Of a stretch of DNA of 25,711 nt, positions 1 to 6,851 are shown piece by piece. The number at the start of each line of letters is the position of its first letter. Within the stretch, counting starts at the first letter, position 1. This DNA is from an uncultured Opitutia bacterium (GTDB taxonomy: Bacteria; Verrucomicrobiota; Verrucomicrobiia; Opitutales; UBA953). The stretch covers positions 1 through 25,711 of the forward strand of contig CAIPVK010000294.1 in the NCBI GenBank assembly GCA_903868455.1, given 5' to 3'. The position numbers and the translations under genes were made by a program. The notes below the pieces were generated by a model. It was not told the DNA's origin and did not search any database. It saw only the letters and a program-made list of their open reading frames with translations.

Positions 1-117
1 CGCCTCGTGCAGGAGCAGCTCGGCCACGCCTCGCTCTCGACCACGCAGGTCTACACGCACCTCACGCTGGCGAAGCTGCGCGAGGTGCACCGCAAGGCCC
101 ACCCGCGCGCGTCCTGA
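1..117 (+). CDS. Tyrosine recombinase (XerC/XerD-like), C-terminal fragment
   Basis: The first 38 codons in frame 1 are the end of a phage-integrase-family recombinase; the rest lies upstream of the window. The visible tail has LGHASLSTTQVYTHL. The His of LGH is part of the catalytic RHR/H set and the Tyr (codon 18) is the nucleophile that joins covalently to DNA. This motif close to the C-terminus is typical of XerC/XerD, which resolve chromosome dimers at dif. Only the tail is seen, so a Xer enzyme cannot be separated from another chromosomal integrase. The host-like base composition and housekeeping neighbours favour Xer. The TGA stop at 115-117 is 3 bp from the stop of the convergent peptidase gene. 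Confidence 0.85.
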   Translation, partial: RLVQEQLGHASLSTTQVYTHLTLAKLREVHRKAHPRAS

Positions 118-124
118 GCCTCAG
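114..124. other. Palindrome CTGAGCCTCAG formed by two convergent stop codons
   Basis: The TGA of the recombinase (115-117) and the TGA of the minus-strand peptidase (121-123) lie 3 bp apart and together form an 11-bp palindrome with one central base. The same 11 bp occur at 9204-9214, and close variants at 15951-15962 and 23389-23401. No room is left for a conventional terminator between the genes. Confidence 0.6.
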
Positions 125-2172
125 CGCGGCCCGCCGAGGTGGCGACGGAAGAAGTCCGCCCTCAGGACGCGGGGCGCCGGCTGCTCGCCCGCGCCGTGTC
201 CCGAGCCCCGGACGACCTCCAATGTGACGAGCGGGCCCTTGCCCGCGGCGCGGAAGGCCTCGGCGAGCTGGTAGGTCGAGCGCGGGTCGACGTTGTCGTC
301 CGCCTCGCCGACCGTGAGCAGGAGCGGGCCGGCGAGACGCCCCGCCTCGTTGGCGCAGCGGCTGCGGTCGTAGGCCGGGCCGACCGGCCAGCCCAGCCAC
401 TGCTCGTTCCACCACAGCTTGTCCATGCGGTTGTCGTGGCAGCCGCAGTCGGCGACCGCGGCCTTGTAGGTGTCGCCATGGCGGAGCATCGCCCACACCG
501 CGTTCTGGCCGCCGGCGGAGCCGCCGAAGATGCCGACGCGACCGAGGTCCATCTGCGGGATGCGCCGCCCCGCCTCGCGGAGCCACGCCACGCGATCCGG
601 CAGGCCGCCGTCGGCCAGGTCGCCGAAGGCCTGCGACTGGAAGGCGCGTCCCCTCCCGAACGTGCCCCGCGCGTCGCACTGGACGACGAAGAAGCCCTCG
701 TGGGTGAGGTCGGTCGTCGCGCCGTCCCACCACGGCGCGTAGGCGTGCGGCACATGGTCGCCGTGCGGTCCGGCGTAGATCTTCTCGACCACCGGGTAGC
801 GCTTGGCGGGGTCGAAGGGGCGCGGGAAGTGAACGACGCCCCAGATGTCGAAGGTGCCGTCGCGGTCCCTCGAGCGGATCACCCTCCGCCCCGCCCAGCC
901 CGCGGCGCGCGCCTCGCGGTCGTCGCCGCTCCCGAGAGCGGCGACCAGGGCGCCGTCGGCGAGGCGGCGGACGGCGAAGGCGGGCGGGAGGTCGGCGCGC
1001 GAGGCGGCGTGGAGGAACCAGCGCCCGCAGGGTGAGAGGTCGACGGCGTGCTCGGCGTCGCCCGGGGTGAGGTCCCTCGGCGCCCCCTTGCCGTCGAGCC
1101 GGACCTGCAGGAGATGCGAGTGGTGCGGGTTCTCGCCCGGGTGGAAGCCGCTCGCCATGATCCAGACCAGGCCGGCCGGGACATCGACCTTGGCCACGGC
1201 GCGGACCTGCCAAGGGCCGTCGGTGAGACGCGCCAGGGTCCGGCCGGTGGCGAGGTCGATGCGCTCGAGGTGGCGATGCCCGGTGCGCTCCGTCCCCCAG
1301 AGCGCGGTGCCGTCCCCGAGGTCGAGTCGGTAGCGCGCGCCGTAGACGTAGAGCGGGCCGCCGGGTTCCTCCGCGCGGAGCTTCCGCCAGGCGCCGGCCT
1401 CGTGGGCGAGGATGCCGTGGCCGGTGAAGCCTCGGCGCACGAATTCCGTGAGCAGTCGCCTGCCGTCGGGCGACCAGTCGAGCCGGCGCGTCTCATGCAC
1501 GGGACCCGTCAGCGATTCCGGGGGCGATGAGACGACCCCCGTGGAAAGATCGATCACGACGGGCCTCGGCTCGGGGAGCGGGTCGCCGGCGACGGGGTAG
1601 GGCACGCGTCGCGTCGCGCCGTCCTTGCCGGGTAGCTCGAGCGTCCGGGTCGTCACGACGCGGCGCTGCCAGATTGCCACGCGCGCGCCGTCGGGCGACC
1701 AGCTGGGAGGACCCGCCCACCGCCTGTCCTTCGGGGCCGAGGCGAGGAGACGCGCCGCGCCGTCCTCGCGCGTCAGCAGGAGGCGCTCGCTGTCGATACG
1801 GAGGGTGCCGGCGGCGCCGGGTCCCTTCCACCCGGTCGTCCCTGCGTTGCGCTCGCCGCGCGGCTCCCTCCAGGAGCGTCCGAGCACATCCGCCGGCACC
1901 GCCTCGGGCTGGGTGGTCTCACGGTCGAGGTCGGCGATGGCCCCGCCGGGCAAGGCCACGGTGCGTCGGACCATCTGGCCGCCGGGCAAGGTCCACAGGT
2001 AGGAGAGGCGGGAGCCGTCCTTGGACCAACTGGAGTCGCGCAGGAAGCCGTTGGCGATTCGTGCGTCGAGCTCGGCCAGGCTCGCGTCCCATGCCTCGAG
2101 CCGTGAGGCCACGGTGTCGTCGGCGCGGACGAGCGCGGCCAGGGCGAGCAGCAGGGCGGGGAGGCGCGCCAT
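121..2172 (-). CDS. Secreted S9-family prolyl oligopeptidase / DPP IV-like serine peptidase
   Basis: This 683-residue protein starts with a probable Sec signal peptide (about residues 1-17, MARLPALLLALAALVRA). Residues of about 40-420 form a beta-propeller-like region with repeated WSPDG motifs, as in DPP IV N-terminal domains. The C-terminal alpha/beta-hydrolase domain has GGSAGG with the nucleophile Ser near 552, an ADDN loop with Asp near 625, and GSGHG with His near 659. The triad order and spacing fit family S9. Such enzymes release dipeptides or cleave after proline or alanine in exported peptides; the exact specificity cannot be read. In the Asp loop the common HG before xADDN is GE here. 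It diverges from ispE across a 62-bp gap. Confidence 0.88.
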   Translation of the reverse strand: MARLPALLLALAALVRADDTVASRLEAWDASLAELDARIANGFLRDSSWSKDGSRLSYLWTLPGGQMVRRTVALPGGAIADLDRETTQPEAVPADVLGRSWREPRGERNAGTTGWKGPGAAGTLRIDSERLLLTREDGAARLLASAPKDRRWAGPPSWSPDGARVAIWQRRVVTTRTLELPGKDGATRRVPYPVAGDPLPEPRPVVIDLSTGVVSSPPESLTGPVHETRRLDWSPDGRRLLTEFVRRGFTGHGILAHEAGAWRKLRAEEPGGPLYVYGARYRLDLGDGTALWGTERTGHRHLERIDLATGRTLARLTDGPWQVRAVAKVDVPAGLVWIMASGFHPGENPHHSHLLQVRLDGKGAPRDLTPGDAEHAVDLSPCGRWFLHAASRADLPPAFAVRRLADGALVAALGSGDDREARAAGWAGRRVIRSRDRDGTFDIWGVVHFPRPFDPAKRYPVVEKIYAGPHGDHVPHAYAPWWDGATTDLTHEGFFVVQCDARGTFGRGRAFQSQAFGDLADGGLPDRVAWLREAGRRIPQMDLGRVGIFGGSAGGQNAVWAMLRHGDTYKAAVADCGCHDNRMDKLWWNEQWLGWPVGPAYDRSRCANEAGRLAGPLLLTVGEADDNVDPRSTYQLAEAFRAAGKGPLVTLEVVRGSGHGAGEQPAPRVLRADFFRRHLGGPR

Positions 2173-2234
2173 CGGGGTGGAGACTCGGGTGTTCCCGGAT
2201 TGCCTGCAAGTCCGTCCCGCCTCACCTTGCCCGC

Positions 2235-3107
2235 GTGGTCCTCACCGAGCGCGCGCCCGCCAAGGTCAACCTGTCCCTCGCCGTGGTCGGCCGTCGACCC
2301 GACGGCTTCCATGAGTTGGTGAGCGTGGTCGCGCCGCTGTCGCTCGCCGACACCCTGACGTGGGAGCCCGCGACCGCCGAGTCGCTCGCCTGCGACGACC
2401 CGACGGTCCCGGCCGACGGGTCCAACCTCGTGCTCAAGGCCGCCGCCGCCTATCGCCGCGCCCGCCCCGAGGCGCCGGTCGGACGCTTCACCCTCGCCAA
2501 GCGCGCGCCCCACGGCGCCGGCCTCGGCGGCGGCAGCTCGGACGCCGCCGCGGCCCTCCGCCTCCTCGACCGCGCCTCGGGCCGCCCCATGGGTCCCGAC
2601 CGCCTGCGCGCGATCGCGGCCGAGGTCGGCTCGGATTGTCCGCTCTTCGTCGACCCTCGCCCGTGCGTCCTTCGCGGTCGGGGCGAGCGCGTCGAGGTCC
2701 TGCCTGCCGAGGTCGCCGCGGCGTGGTCGGGTCGCCGTCTGCTTCTGGCCAAGCCGAGTTTCGGCGTGTCCACCCCCGACGCCTACCGTTGGCGGGCGTC
2801 GCGCGGAGCCTACGCCTCCCCTGTCGCCGCCGAGGCGGCCTTGGCCCTCGCCCTGGCCTCGGGCGACCCCGCCTCGGTGGTCGCGCTCGGCAACGACCTG
2901 CAGGATCCCGTCTTCGACGCCTTGCCCGCCTTGCGGAAGGGCGTGGAGCGTGTCCGCGACCGACTCGGCCTCGGCCTCACGCTCACCGGCAGCGGCAGCG
3001 CCTGCTTCGCCCTCGTCGGCGACGGGGTCGATCCGGACGCGGTGCGTTCCGTCCTTGAGCCCGACTGGGGCGGGGACGTCTGGACCCGCCTCGTCGATTT
3101 GGCTTGA
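2235..3107 (+). CDS. ispE: 4-diphosphocytidyl-2-C-methyl-D-erythritol kinase
   Basis: IspE phosphorylates the 2-hydroxyl of CDP-methylerythritol with ATP in the MEP isoprenoid pathway. The reading frame is open far upstream, but family homology begins at GTG 2235 (MVLTERAPAKVNLSL), giving 290 aa, the usual IspE length. Visible motifs are APAKVNL near the N-terminus with catalytic Lys10, the GHMP glycine loop GAGLGGGSSDAAAA at about 95-107, catalytic Asp134 in GSDCPLFV, and the late LTGSGSACFAL motif. There is no clear Shine-Dalgarno sequence. A 40-bp gap separates it from the small basic protein downstream, with which it is probably co-transcribed up to the terminator at 3269-3293. Confidence 0.95.
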   Translation: MVLTERAPAKVNLSLAVVGRRPDGFHELVSVVAPLSLADTLTWEPATAESLACDDPTVPADGSNLVLKAAAAYRRARPEAPVGRFTLAKRAPHGAGLGGGSSDAAAALRLLDRASGRPMGPDRLRAIAAEVGSDCPLFVDPRPCVLRGRGERVEVLPAEVAAAWSGRRLLLAKPSFGVSTPDAYRWRASRGAYASPVAAEAALALALASGDPASVVALGNDLQDPVFDALPALRKGVERVRDRLGLGLTLTGSGSACFALVGDGVDPDAVRSVLEPDWGGDVWTRLVDLA

Positions 3108-3147
3108 GGCGGGGGCGTGGGGTGTTCAAACCCAAGGGACTTTACCC

Positions 3148-3246
3148 ATGGGAAGCCTCAAAAAGAAGCGCCGGTTGAAGATGAACAAGCACAAGCGCCG
3201 CAAGCGCTCGAAGAACTCGCGCCACAAGAAGCGTCTTTGGGGCTGA
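3148..3246 (+). CDS. 32-aa AURKAIP1/COX24 (mS38)-like small basic protein
   Basis: This tiny ORF starts at ATG 3148 and encodes 32 residues, about half of them Lys or Arg, with the core KMNKHKRRKRSKNSRHKKRL. That core resembles the short domain of mitochondrial AURKAIP1/COX24, now known as small-subunit protein mS38, and bacterial proteins named after it. A ribosomal or rRNA-binding role is likely from the family, but is inferred here. AAGGGA at 3134-3139, 8 nt before the ATG, is one of the few Shine-Dalgarno-like sequences in the window. It lies downstream of ispE and directly before a strong terminator, so it closes the operon. Composition alone could mislead for so short a peptide, but the core match is good. 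Confidence 0.8.
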   Translation: MGSLKKKRRLKMNKHKRRKRSKNSRHKKRLWG

Positions 3247-3268
3247 GCCCGGAAGGGCCCCCGATCAC

Positions 3269-3293
3269 GGCGACCGATTCGGTCGCCTTTTTT
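3269..3293 (+). terminator. Intrinsic terminator after ispE and the mS38-like gene
   Basis: A perfect 7-bp stem GGCGACC/GGTCGCC with loop GATTC is followed by six T residues. It starts 22 bp after the mS38-like stop codon. Confidence 0.9.
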
Positions 3294-3308
3294 GTCGGCG
3301 GCGACGCC

Positions 3309-3572
3309 GGAGGGGATGGGGGACTGGGGGCTAGATGCCTAGGGGGATAGGGGACTAGATGCCTAGGGGGATAGGGGAATGGAGGGATGACGAGGAGGTG
3401 GAGGATTGGGAGGAGGCGTAGGAGGCGTAGGAGGCGGAGGATGCGGAGGAGGATCTAACGGGGCCGAGGGCCCTTCCGCTAGTACCGCTAACACCGCTGA
3501 ACGCTGGTCCCCTAGTCCCCTAGTCCCCTATTCCCCTCGTCCCCCATTCCCCTATTCCCCGCGTTCCCCAAC
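3309..3572. repeat. Inverted-repeat element A with 8-mer arms and inner 9-mer arrays
   Basis: This fills most of the 318-bp gap between the terminator and the glycosidase gene. The left arm (about 3309-3392) is a tandem array of 8-mers around GGGGACTA, with interspersed GATGCCTA units. The right arm (about 3504-3572) repeats CTAGTCCC or CTATTCCC, the reverse complement. Between the arms lie a left 9-mer array (GGAGGCGTA, GGAGGCGGA, GGATGCGGA; about 3398-3450), a hairpin GGGCC-GAG-GGCCC at 3461-3473, and a right 9-mer array (CCGCTNNNA; about 3476-3500). The whole could fold into one long stem. No convincing ORF lies inside. Element B at 6385-6672 has the same plan and a very similar core. Confidence 0.85.
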
Positions 3573-3611
3573 CCGCTTGCCCCGCTTCGCCGCCCCATCT
3601 AACTCCTCGCC

Positions 3612-6083
3612 ATGCGCCTCGCCCTGATCCTTTCCTGTCTCGCCGCGGTTCTGCCGGCCTTCGAGGACATCGCCTTCGCTGGTCCCGATCCCGGCGCCCC
3701 CGAGACCCGTCTCGACGCCTCGGGCGCGATGCTCGGTAACGCGGCGCTCGCCCTCCGATGGGAGCTCCGCGGTGGCGCCCTGCGTCCGGCCGAGCTGACG
3801 AACCGCCTGACCGGGGAGCGGCACGACCTTTCCGGTTCGGAGATCTTTCGTCTCGGCACCCAGCCCGCGGGCGCCGTCGGCGAGGCCGTCGACATCGTCA
3901 TCGAGCTCGGCTCGGCCGAGGTCCGAGTGCTGGCCGGACGCGAGGGGGGCGGGCTCTCCCAGCTCGCCGCCTTCCCCCGCGCCGATTTCCCCGGCGTTCC
4001 CCGCCTCATCCGCTACGGCAAGCTGAACCCCAAGGCCGAGGCCAAGGACCATGCCGGTCCCGCAGGCGAGGTCGGCTCGTGTCGCGTGAGCTTGCTCGAG
4101 CCCGCGGCGGATCCGTTCGCGCTCGAGGTCGCCGCCAACCGCGCCGCGGCCCGCGAGATGGCGTTCCCGCAAGGCGCGACGCGCCTCTCGGCGCGTCTGG
4201 ACAAGGGCACCGACCAAGGCCTCTCGTGGGGTCCGTCCGTCGCCCTCGTCTGGGAGGAGGGCGCGCGCTTCCTGCTGGTCGGCGCGCGCGAGGCCTCGGG
4301 CATCCTGAATGTGACCACCCAGGCCGGCGAGCGCCAGCTGCGCGCGGCCTCGGCACCCGCGGTGCCGACGGATCTCGCCGCCTCCGCCTTCCGTCCGGTC
4401 GCGCCGCCGCGGTTCGTGCCCTTGGTTCCCAATCCCCGCGCGGCGCGTCCGGCGGAGCGCATCCCGGGCGTCGCCCTCGAGCAGGTCTTCGCCGAGCCGG
4501 GCGGTCGCAAGGTCACCTGGCGCGCGGAGCTCCGCAAGGGCGCGAACCATATCCGCCAGGAGATCCGGATCGAGGCGGGCGCCGCGCGCCTCCCCTTGAC
4601 GGGCGCCGAGCTCGTCGACCTCCCCCTCGCCGGCCTGCGGCAGGTCGGCTCCTCCCCCGGCAGCCCCCTGGCGGGTCGCGGCCTGTTTGCCGGAGTTGAG
4701 ATGCCCGGCTCGGCCGCGCGCGAGACCGCCTCGGGCGCCCGCCACGCCGTGGCCTGCGCCTTGGAGATCGGGGGCGCGTCCTCCGCCACCTTCGGCGCCG
4801 TCGTCGGCGTCGCCCCCGAGGGGCAGCTGCGCCGCGCCTTCCTGCGCTACGTCGAGCGCGAGCGGGCCCGCGAGTCGACGCCGTTCCTCCATTACAACGG
4901 CTGGTACGACATCGCGCCCACGCACGAGCGCATGGTCGAGGTCGTCCGCGCCTTCGACGCCGAGCTCGCGCGCAAGCGCGGCGTCCCCGTGCTGTCCTAC
5001 CTGATGGACGACGGGTGGGACGACTACGGCAAGGGCCTGTGGGTCGACCACGCGGGCAAGTTCCCCACGGGCCTGCCCGGGCTGGCCAAGGAGATGGGGC
5101 GCGCCGGCGGCAAGCTCGGCATCTGGATCTCCCCGCTCGGCGGCTATTCCGGGGACAAGGAGCGCACGGCGCACGCCCGCCGCATGGGGCTCATCCCGCC
5201 GGACGGCAAGCTCGACTTCTCGCACAAGGCCTACCGCGACTGGTTCGAGGCCCGCTGCCTCGAGCTCATGCGAAAGTCCGGCGTCAACGCGTTCAAGTGG
5301 GACAAGGCCGGCGACGGCGTCGGGCCGCACTTCATGGCCCTGCTCGGGATCGCGCGCCGCCTCCGCGAGGAGAATCCCCGGCTCTTCGTCAACGTCACCG
5401 TCGGCACCTGGCCCTCGCCGTTCTGGCTCAACCACGTCGACTGCACCTGGCGCAACGGCAGCGCGGATGTCGGCTGGATGGGCAAGGGCGACGACCGCGA
5501 GCAGTGGCTGACCTTCCGCGACGCCGAGTGCCGCGCCCGTTTCGTCGTGCCCGCGCCCCTCTACCCCCTCAACTCCGTCATGCACCACGGCATCGTCCAC
5601 GGGCGCGCCTACCAGGCGACGCGCGTGAGCAAGGCCGGCGCGAACCTGCGGCGCGAGGCCCGCTCCTATTTCGCCACGGGCGCGATGCTCCAGGAGCTCT
5701 ACCTCACGCCGTCGATGATGACCCCCGCGGCGTGGGACGACGTCGCCGAGGCCGCCAAGTGGGCCCATGCCCGCGCCTCGGTCCTGCGCGACGCGCACTG
5801 GGTCGGGGGCGATCCGGCCAAGCTCGAGCCCTACGGCATCGCCGCGTGGACGCCCGCCGCCGCCACCCTCATGCTGCGCAACCCGGACGACACCCGTCGG
5901 ACGATCCGCCTCGAGGCCGGCGAGGTCTTCGAGCTGCCCGCCGCCGCGGCCGCCGACCATGACCTCAGGTCCCCCTACAAGGACCAGCGCCTGGCCTCCC
6001 TTCGCCTGAGCCGCGGCCGTCCCGTCGAGGTCGAGCTCGAGCCCTTCGAGGTCCTGGTTTTCGACGCCAAGCCCGTCAAATAG
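3612..6083 (+). CDS. Secreted clan GH-D (GH36-like) alpha-galactosidase-type glycoside hydrolase
   Basis: This 823-aa protein begins with a signal-peptide-like stretch (MRLALILSCLAAVLPA). Residues of about 30-400 are beta-rich and probably a supersandwich domain. A (beta/alpha)8 domain follows at about 420-720, with YNGWYD, the clan GH-D motif DDGW at 466-469, and FKWDK with the probable nucleophile Asp564. GH36 enzymes have KWD at this point. Asp619 in SADVGW is my acid/base candidate. A C-terminal beta domain ends the protein. Family members remove terminal alpha-galactosyl or alpha-N-acetylgalactosaminyl residues; the substrate here is unknown. It is monocistronic, with no transporter or regulator beside it, and its promoter would have to lie in or at the edge of repeat element A. 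It ends with TAG, whereas most genes here end with TGA. Confidence 0.75.
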   Translation: MRLALILSCLAAVLPAFEDIAFAGPDPGAPETRLDASGAMLGNAALALRWELRGGALRPAELTNRLTGERHDLSGSEIFRLGTQPAGAVGEAVDIVIELGSAEVRVLAGREGGGLSQLAAFPRADFPGVPRLIRYGKLNPKAEAKDHAGPAGEVGSCRVSLLEPAADPFALEVAANRAAAREMAFPQGATRLSARLDKGTDQGLSWGPSVALVWEEGARFLLVGAREASGILNVTTQAGERQLRAASAPAVPTDLAASAFRPVAPPRFVPLVPNPRAARPAERIPGVALEQVFAEPGGRKVTWRAELRKGANHIRQEIRIEAGAARLPLTGAELVDLPLAGLRQVGSSPGSPLAGRGLFAGVEMPGSAARETASGARHAVACALEIGGASSATFGAVVGVAPEGQLRRAFLRYVERERARESTPFLHYNGWYDIAPTHERMVEVVRAFDAELARKRGVPVLSYLMDDGWDDYGKGLWVDHAGKFPTGLPGLAKEMGRAGGKLGIWISPLGGYSGDKERTAHARRMGLIPPDGKLDFSHKAYRDWFEARCLELMRKSGVNAFKWDKAGDGVGPHFMALLGIARRLREENPRLFVNVTVGTWPSPFWLNHVDCTWRNGSADVGWMGKGDDREQWLTFRDAECRARFVVPAPLYPLNSVMHHGIVHGRAYQATRVSKAGANLRREARSYFATGAMLQELYLTPSMMTPAAWDDVAEAAKWAHARASVLRDAHWVGGDPAKLEPYGIAAWTPAAATLMLRNPDDTRRTIRLEAGEVFELPAAAAADHDLRSPYKDQRLASLRLSRGRPVEVELEPFEVLVFDAKPVK

Positions 6084-6091
6084 CCCCAAAC

Positions 6092-6109
6092 GGCGCTTTC
6101 GCCCTTTTT
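6092..6109 (+). terminator. Weak terminator candidate after the glycosidase gene
   Basis: GGCG-CTTT-CGCC followed by CTTTTT lies 9 bp after the stop codon. The stem is only 4 bp, so this may be weak or fortuitous. Confidence 0.35.
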
Positions 6110-6166
6110 CCCTTGCCCAGCCCCCCGGCCGGGCCCTACCTAGTCCCTTCCAACCGACCGCCGACC

Positions 6167-6337
6167 ATGCCCCGCGAAATCGTCATCCTCGAGTGCTCCG
6201 AAGCCCGCAAGGAGGGCAAGCGTCCGTCCCGCTACATGACCACCCGCAACAAGAAGACGATGCAGGACAAGGTCGAGAAGCTGAAGTACAACCCCTCCCT
6301 GCGCCGCCACACGCTGCACAAGGAGATCAAGAGCTGA
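6167..6337 (+). CDS. rpmG: Large-subunit ribosomal protein bL33
   Basis: The 56-aa product starts at ATG 6167 (MPREIVILECSEARKEGKRP). It has the bL33 pattern: an N-terminal strand, then SRYMTTRNKKT, then KLKYNPSLRRHTLHKEIKS, with the usual YNP near the middle. It lacks the CxxC pairs of zinc-binding bL33 (only one Cys, in ILECSE), so it is the Zn-independent type. An in-frame ATG 54 bp upstream is open but has no family similarity. There is no Shine-Dalgarno sequence before ATG 6167. It is followed by a strong terminator, so it is probably a single-gene unit. Confidence 0.95.
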   Translation: MPREIVILECSEARKEGKRPSRYMTTRNKKTMQDKVEKLKYNPSLRRHTLHKEIKS

Positions 6338-6360
6338 GGATAGACCGATAGCTTTCGAAG

Positions 6361-6384
6361 ACCCCGGGCGACCGGGGTTTTTTT
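6361..6384 (+). terminator. Intrinsic terminator after rpmG
   Basis: Stem ACCCCGG/CCGGGGT (7 bp) with loop GCGA, followed by a run of seven T residues. It directly abuts repeat element B. Confidence 0.92.
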
Positions 6385-6672
6385 ATTAGGGGACTAGGGG
6401 GATAGATGCCTAGGGGACCAGATGCCTAGGGGACCAGATGACTAGGGGGCTAGGGGACTAGGAGACTAGGGGGATGAAGGATGAGGCGTTTCCCAAAAAT
6501 GGGGAAAGCGGGCGGAGCCGAGGATTCGGAGGAAGACGAGGAGGCGGAGGATGCGGAGGGGAATCTACCGGGGCCGAAGGCCCCTCCGCTGGCACCGCTG
6601 GCACCGCTCGTACCGCTAAGCGCTAGCCCCCTAGTCCCCTAGTCCCCTAGGCATCTATCCCCCTATTCCCCC
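6385..6672. repeat. Inverted-repeat element B with 8-mer arms and inner 9-mer arrays
   Basis: Same plan as element A. The left arm (about 6387-6480) is eleven or more consecutive 8-mers such as GGGGACTA, GGGGGATA, GATGCCTA, GGGGACCA and GATGACTA. The right arm (about 6622-6672) reads CTAGTCCC, CTAGGCAT, CTATCCCC and CTATTCCC. About 22 bp around GGATAGATGCCTAGGGGA occur in perfect inverted orientation in the two arms. Inside are a small TTTCCC/GGGAAA hairpin (6489-6507), a 9-mer array (GGATTCGGA to GGATGCGGA), the hairpin GGGGCC-GAA-GGCCCC (6570-6584), and a CCGCTNNNA array. The right arm runs into the 3' end of the small minus-strand gene and supplies its TAG stop. Confidence 0.88.
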
Positions 6673-6851
6673 TTCGCTTCCCTCGCCCTCCGCCATTCCT
6701 CGCGATGATGGCGGACCCAGTCGACGAGCGCCTGCTCGAAGCCGATGTCGCGGCCGGCTTTCTCGGACTCCAGCCATTTGTGCCGCAGGATCTCGTCGCG
6801 CTCCGCGAGGTAGCGCGCGTAGAGGGTGGCGTCCGACTCGGGCTCGCTCAT
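6663..6851 (-). CDS. Conserved 62-aa hypothetical protein coupled to mrp
   Basis: A small, acidic and Trp/Arg-rich cytoplasmic protein with no signal or membrane segment. The central part reads ILRHKWLESEKAGRDIGFEQ, followed by ALVDWVRHHREEWRR. This has the look of a conserved helical module, but I cannot assign a function. It starts at ATG 6851, which overlaps the mrp stop as ATGA, so it should be translationally coupled to mrp. That overlap and the non-random composition argue that it is real. Its last codons and TAG stop (6663-6665) lie inside the right arm of repeat element B, so the original C-terminus may have been replaced by the repeat. Confidence 0.75.
   Translation of the reverse strand: MSEPESDATLYARYLAERDEILRHKWLESEKAGRDIGFEQALVDWVRHHREEWRRAREAKGE

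Noticed and set aside
3309..3572. Possible CRISPR array in the tandem 8-mers
   Set aside because: Units are contiguous 8-mers with no 25-40 bp repeats, no unique spacers and no cas genes.
3552..6089. An 845-codon open frame on the minus strand opposite the glycosidase gene
   Set aside because: The translation is dominated by Gly, Ala, Arg, Glu and Asp with no fold-like pattern. The plus-strand frame has clear GH motifs. Long antisense frames are expected at this GC content.
6385..6672. Insertion sequence or MITE
   Set aside because: There is no transposase, no defined single terminal repeat and no obvious target-site duplication. The arms are tandem arrays rather than terminal inverted repeats. 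A transposition origin cannot be excluded, so it is called a repeat only.
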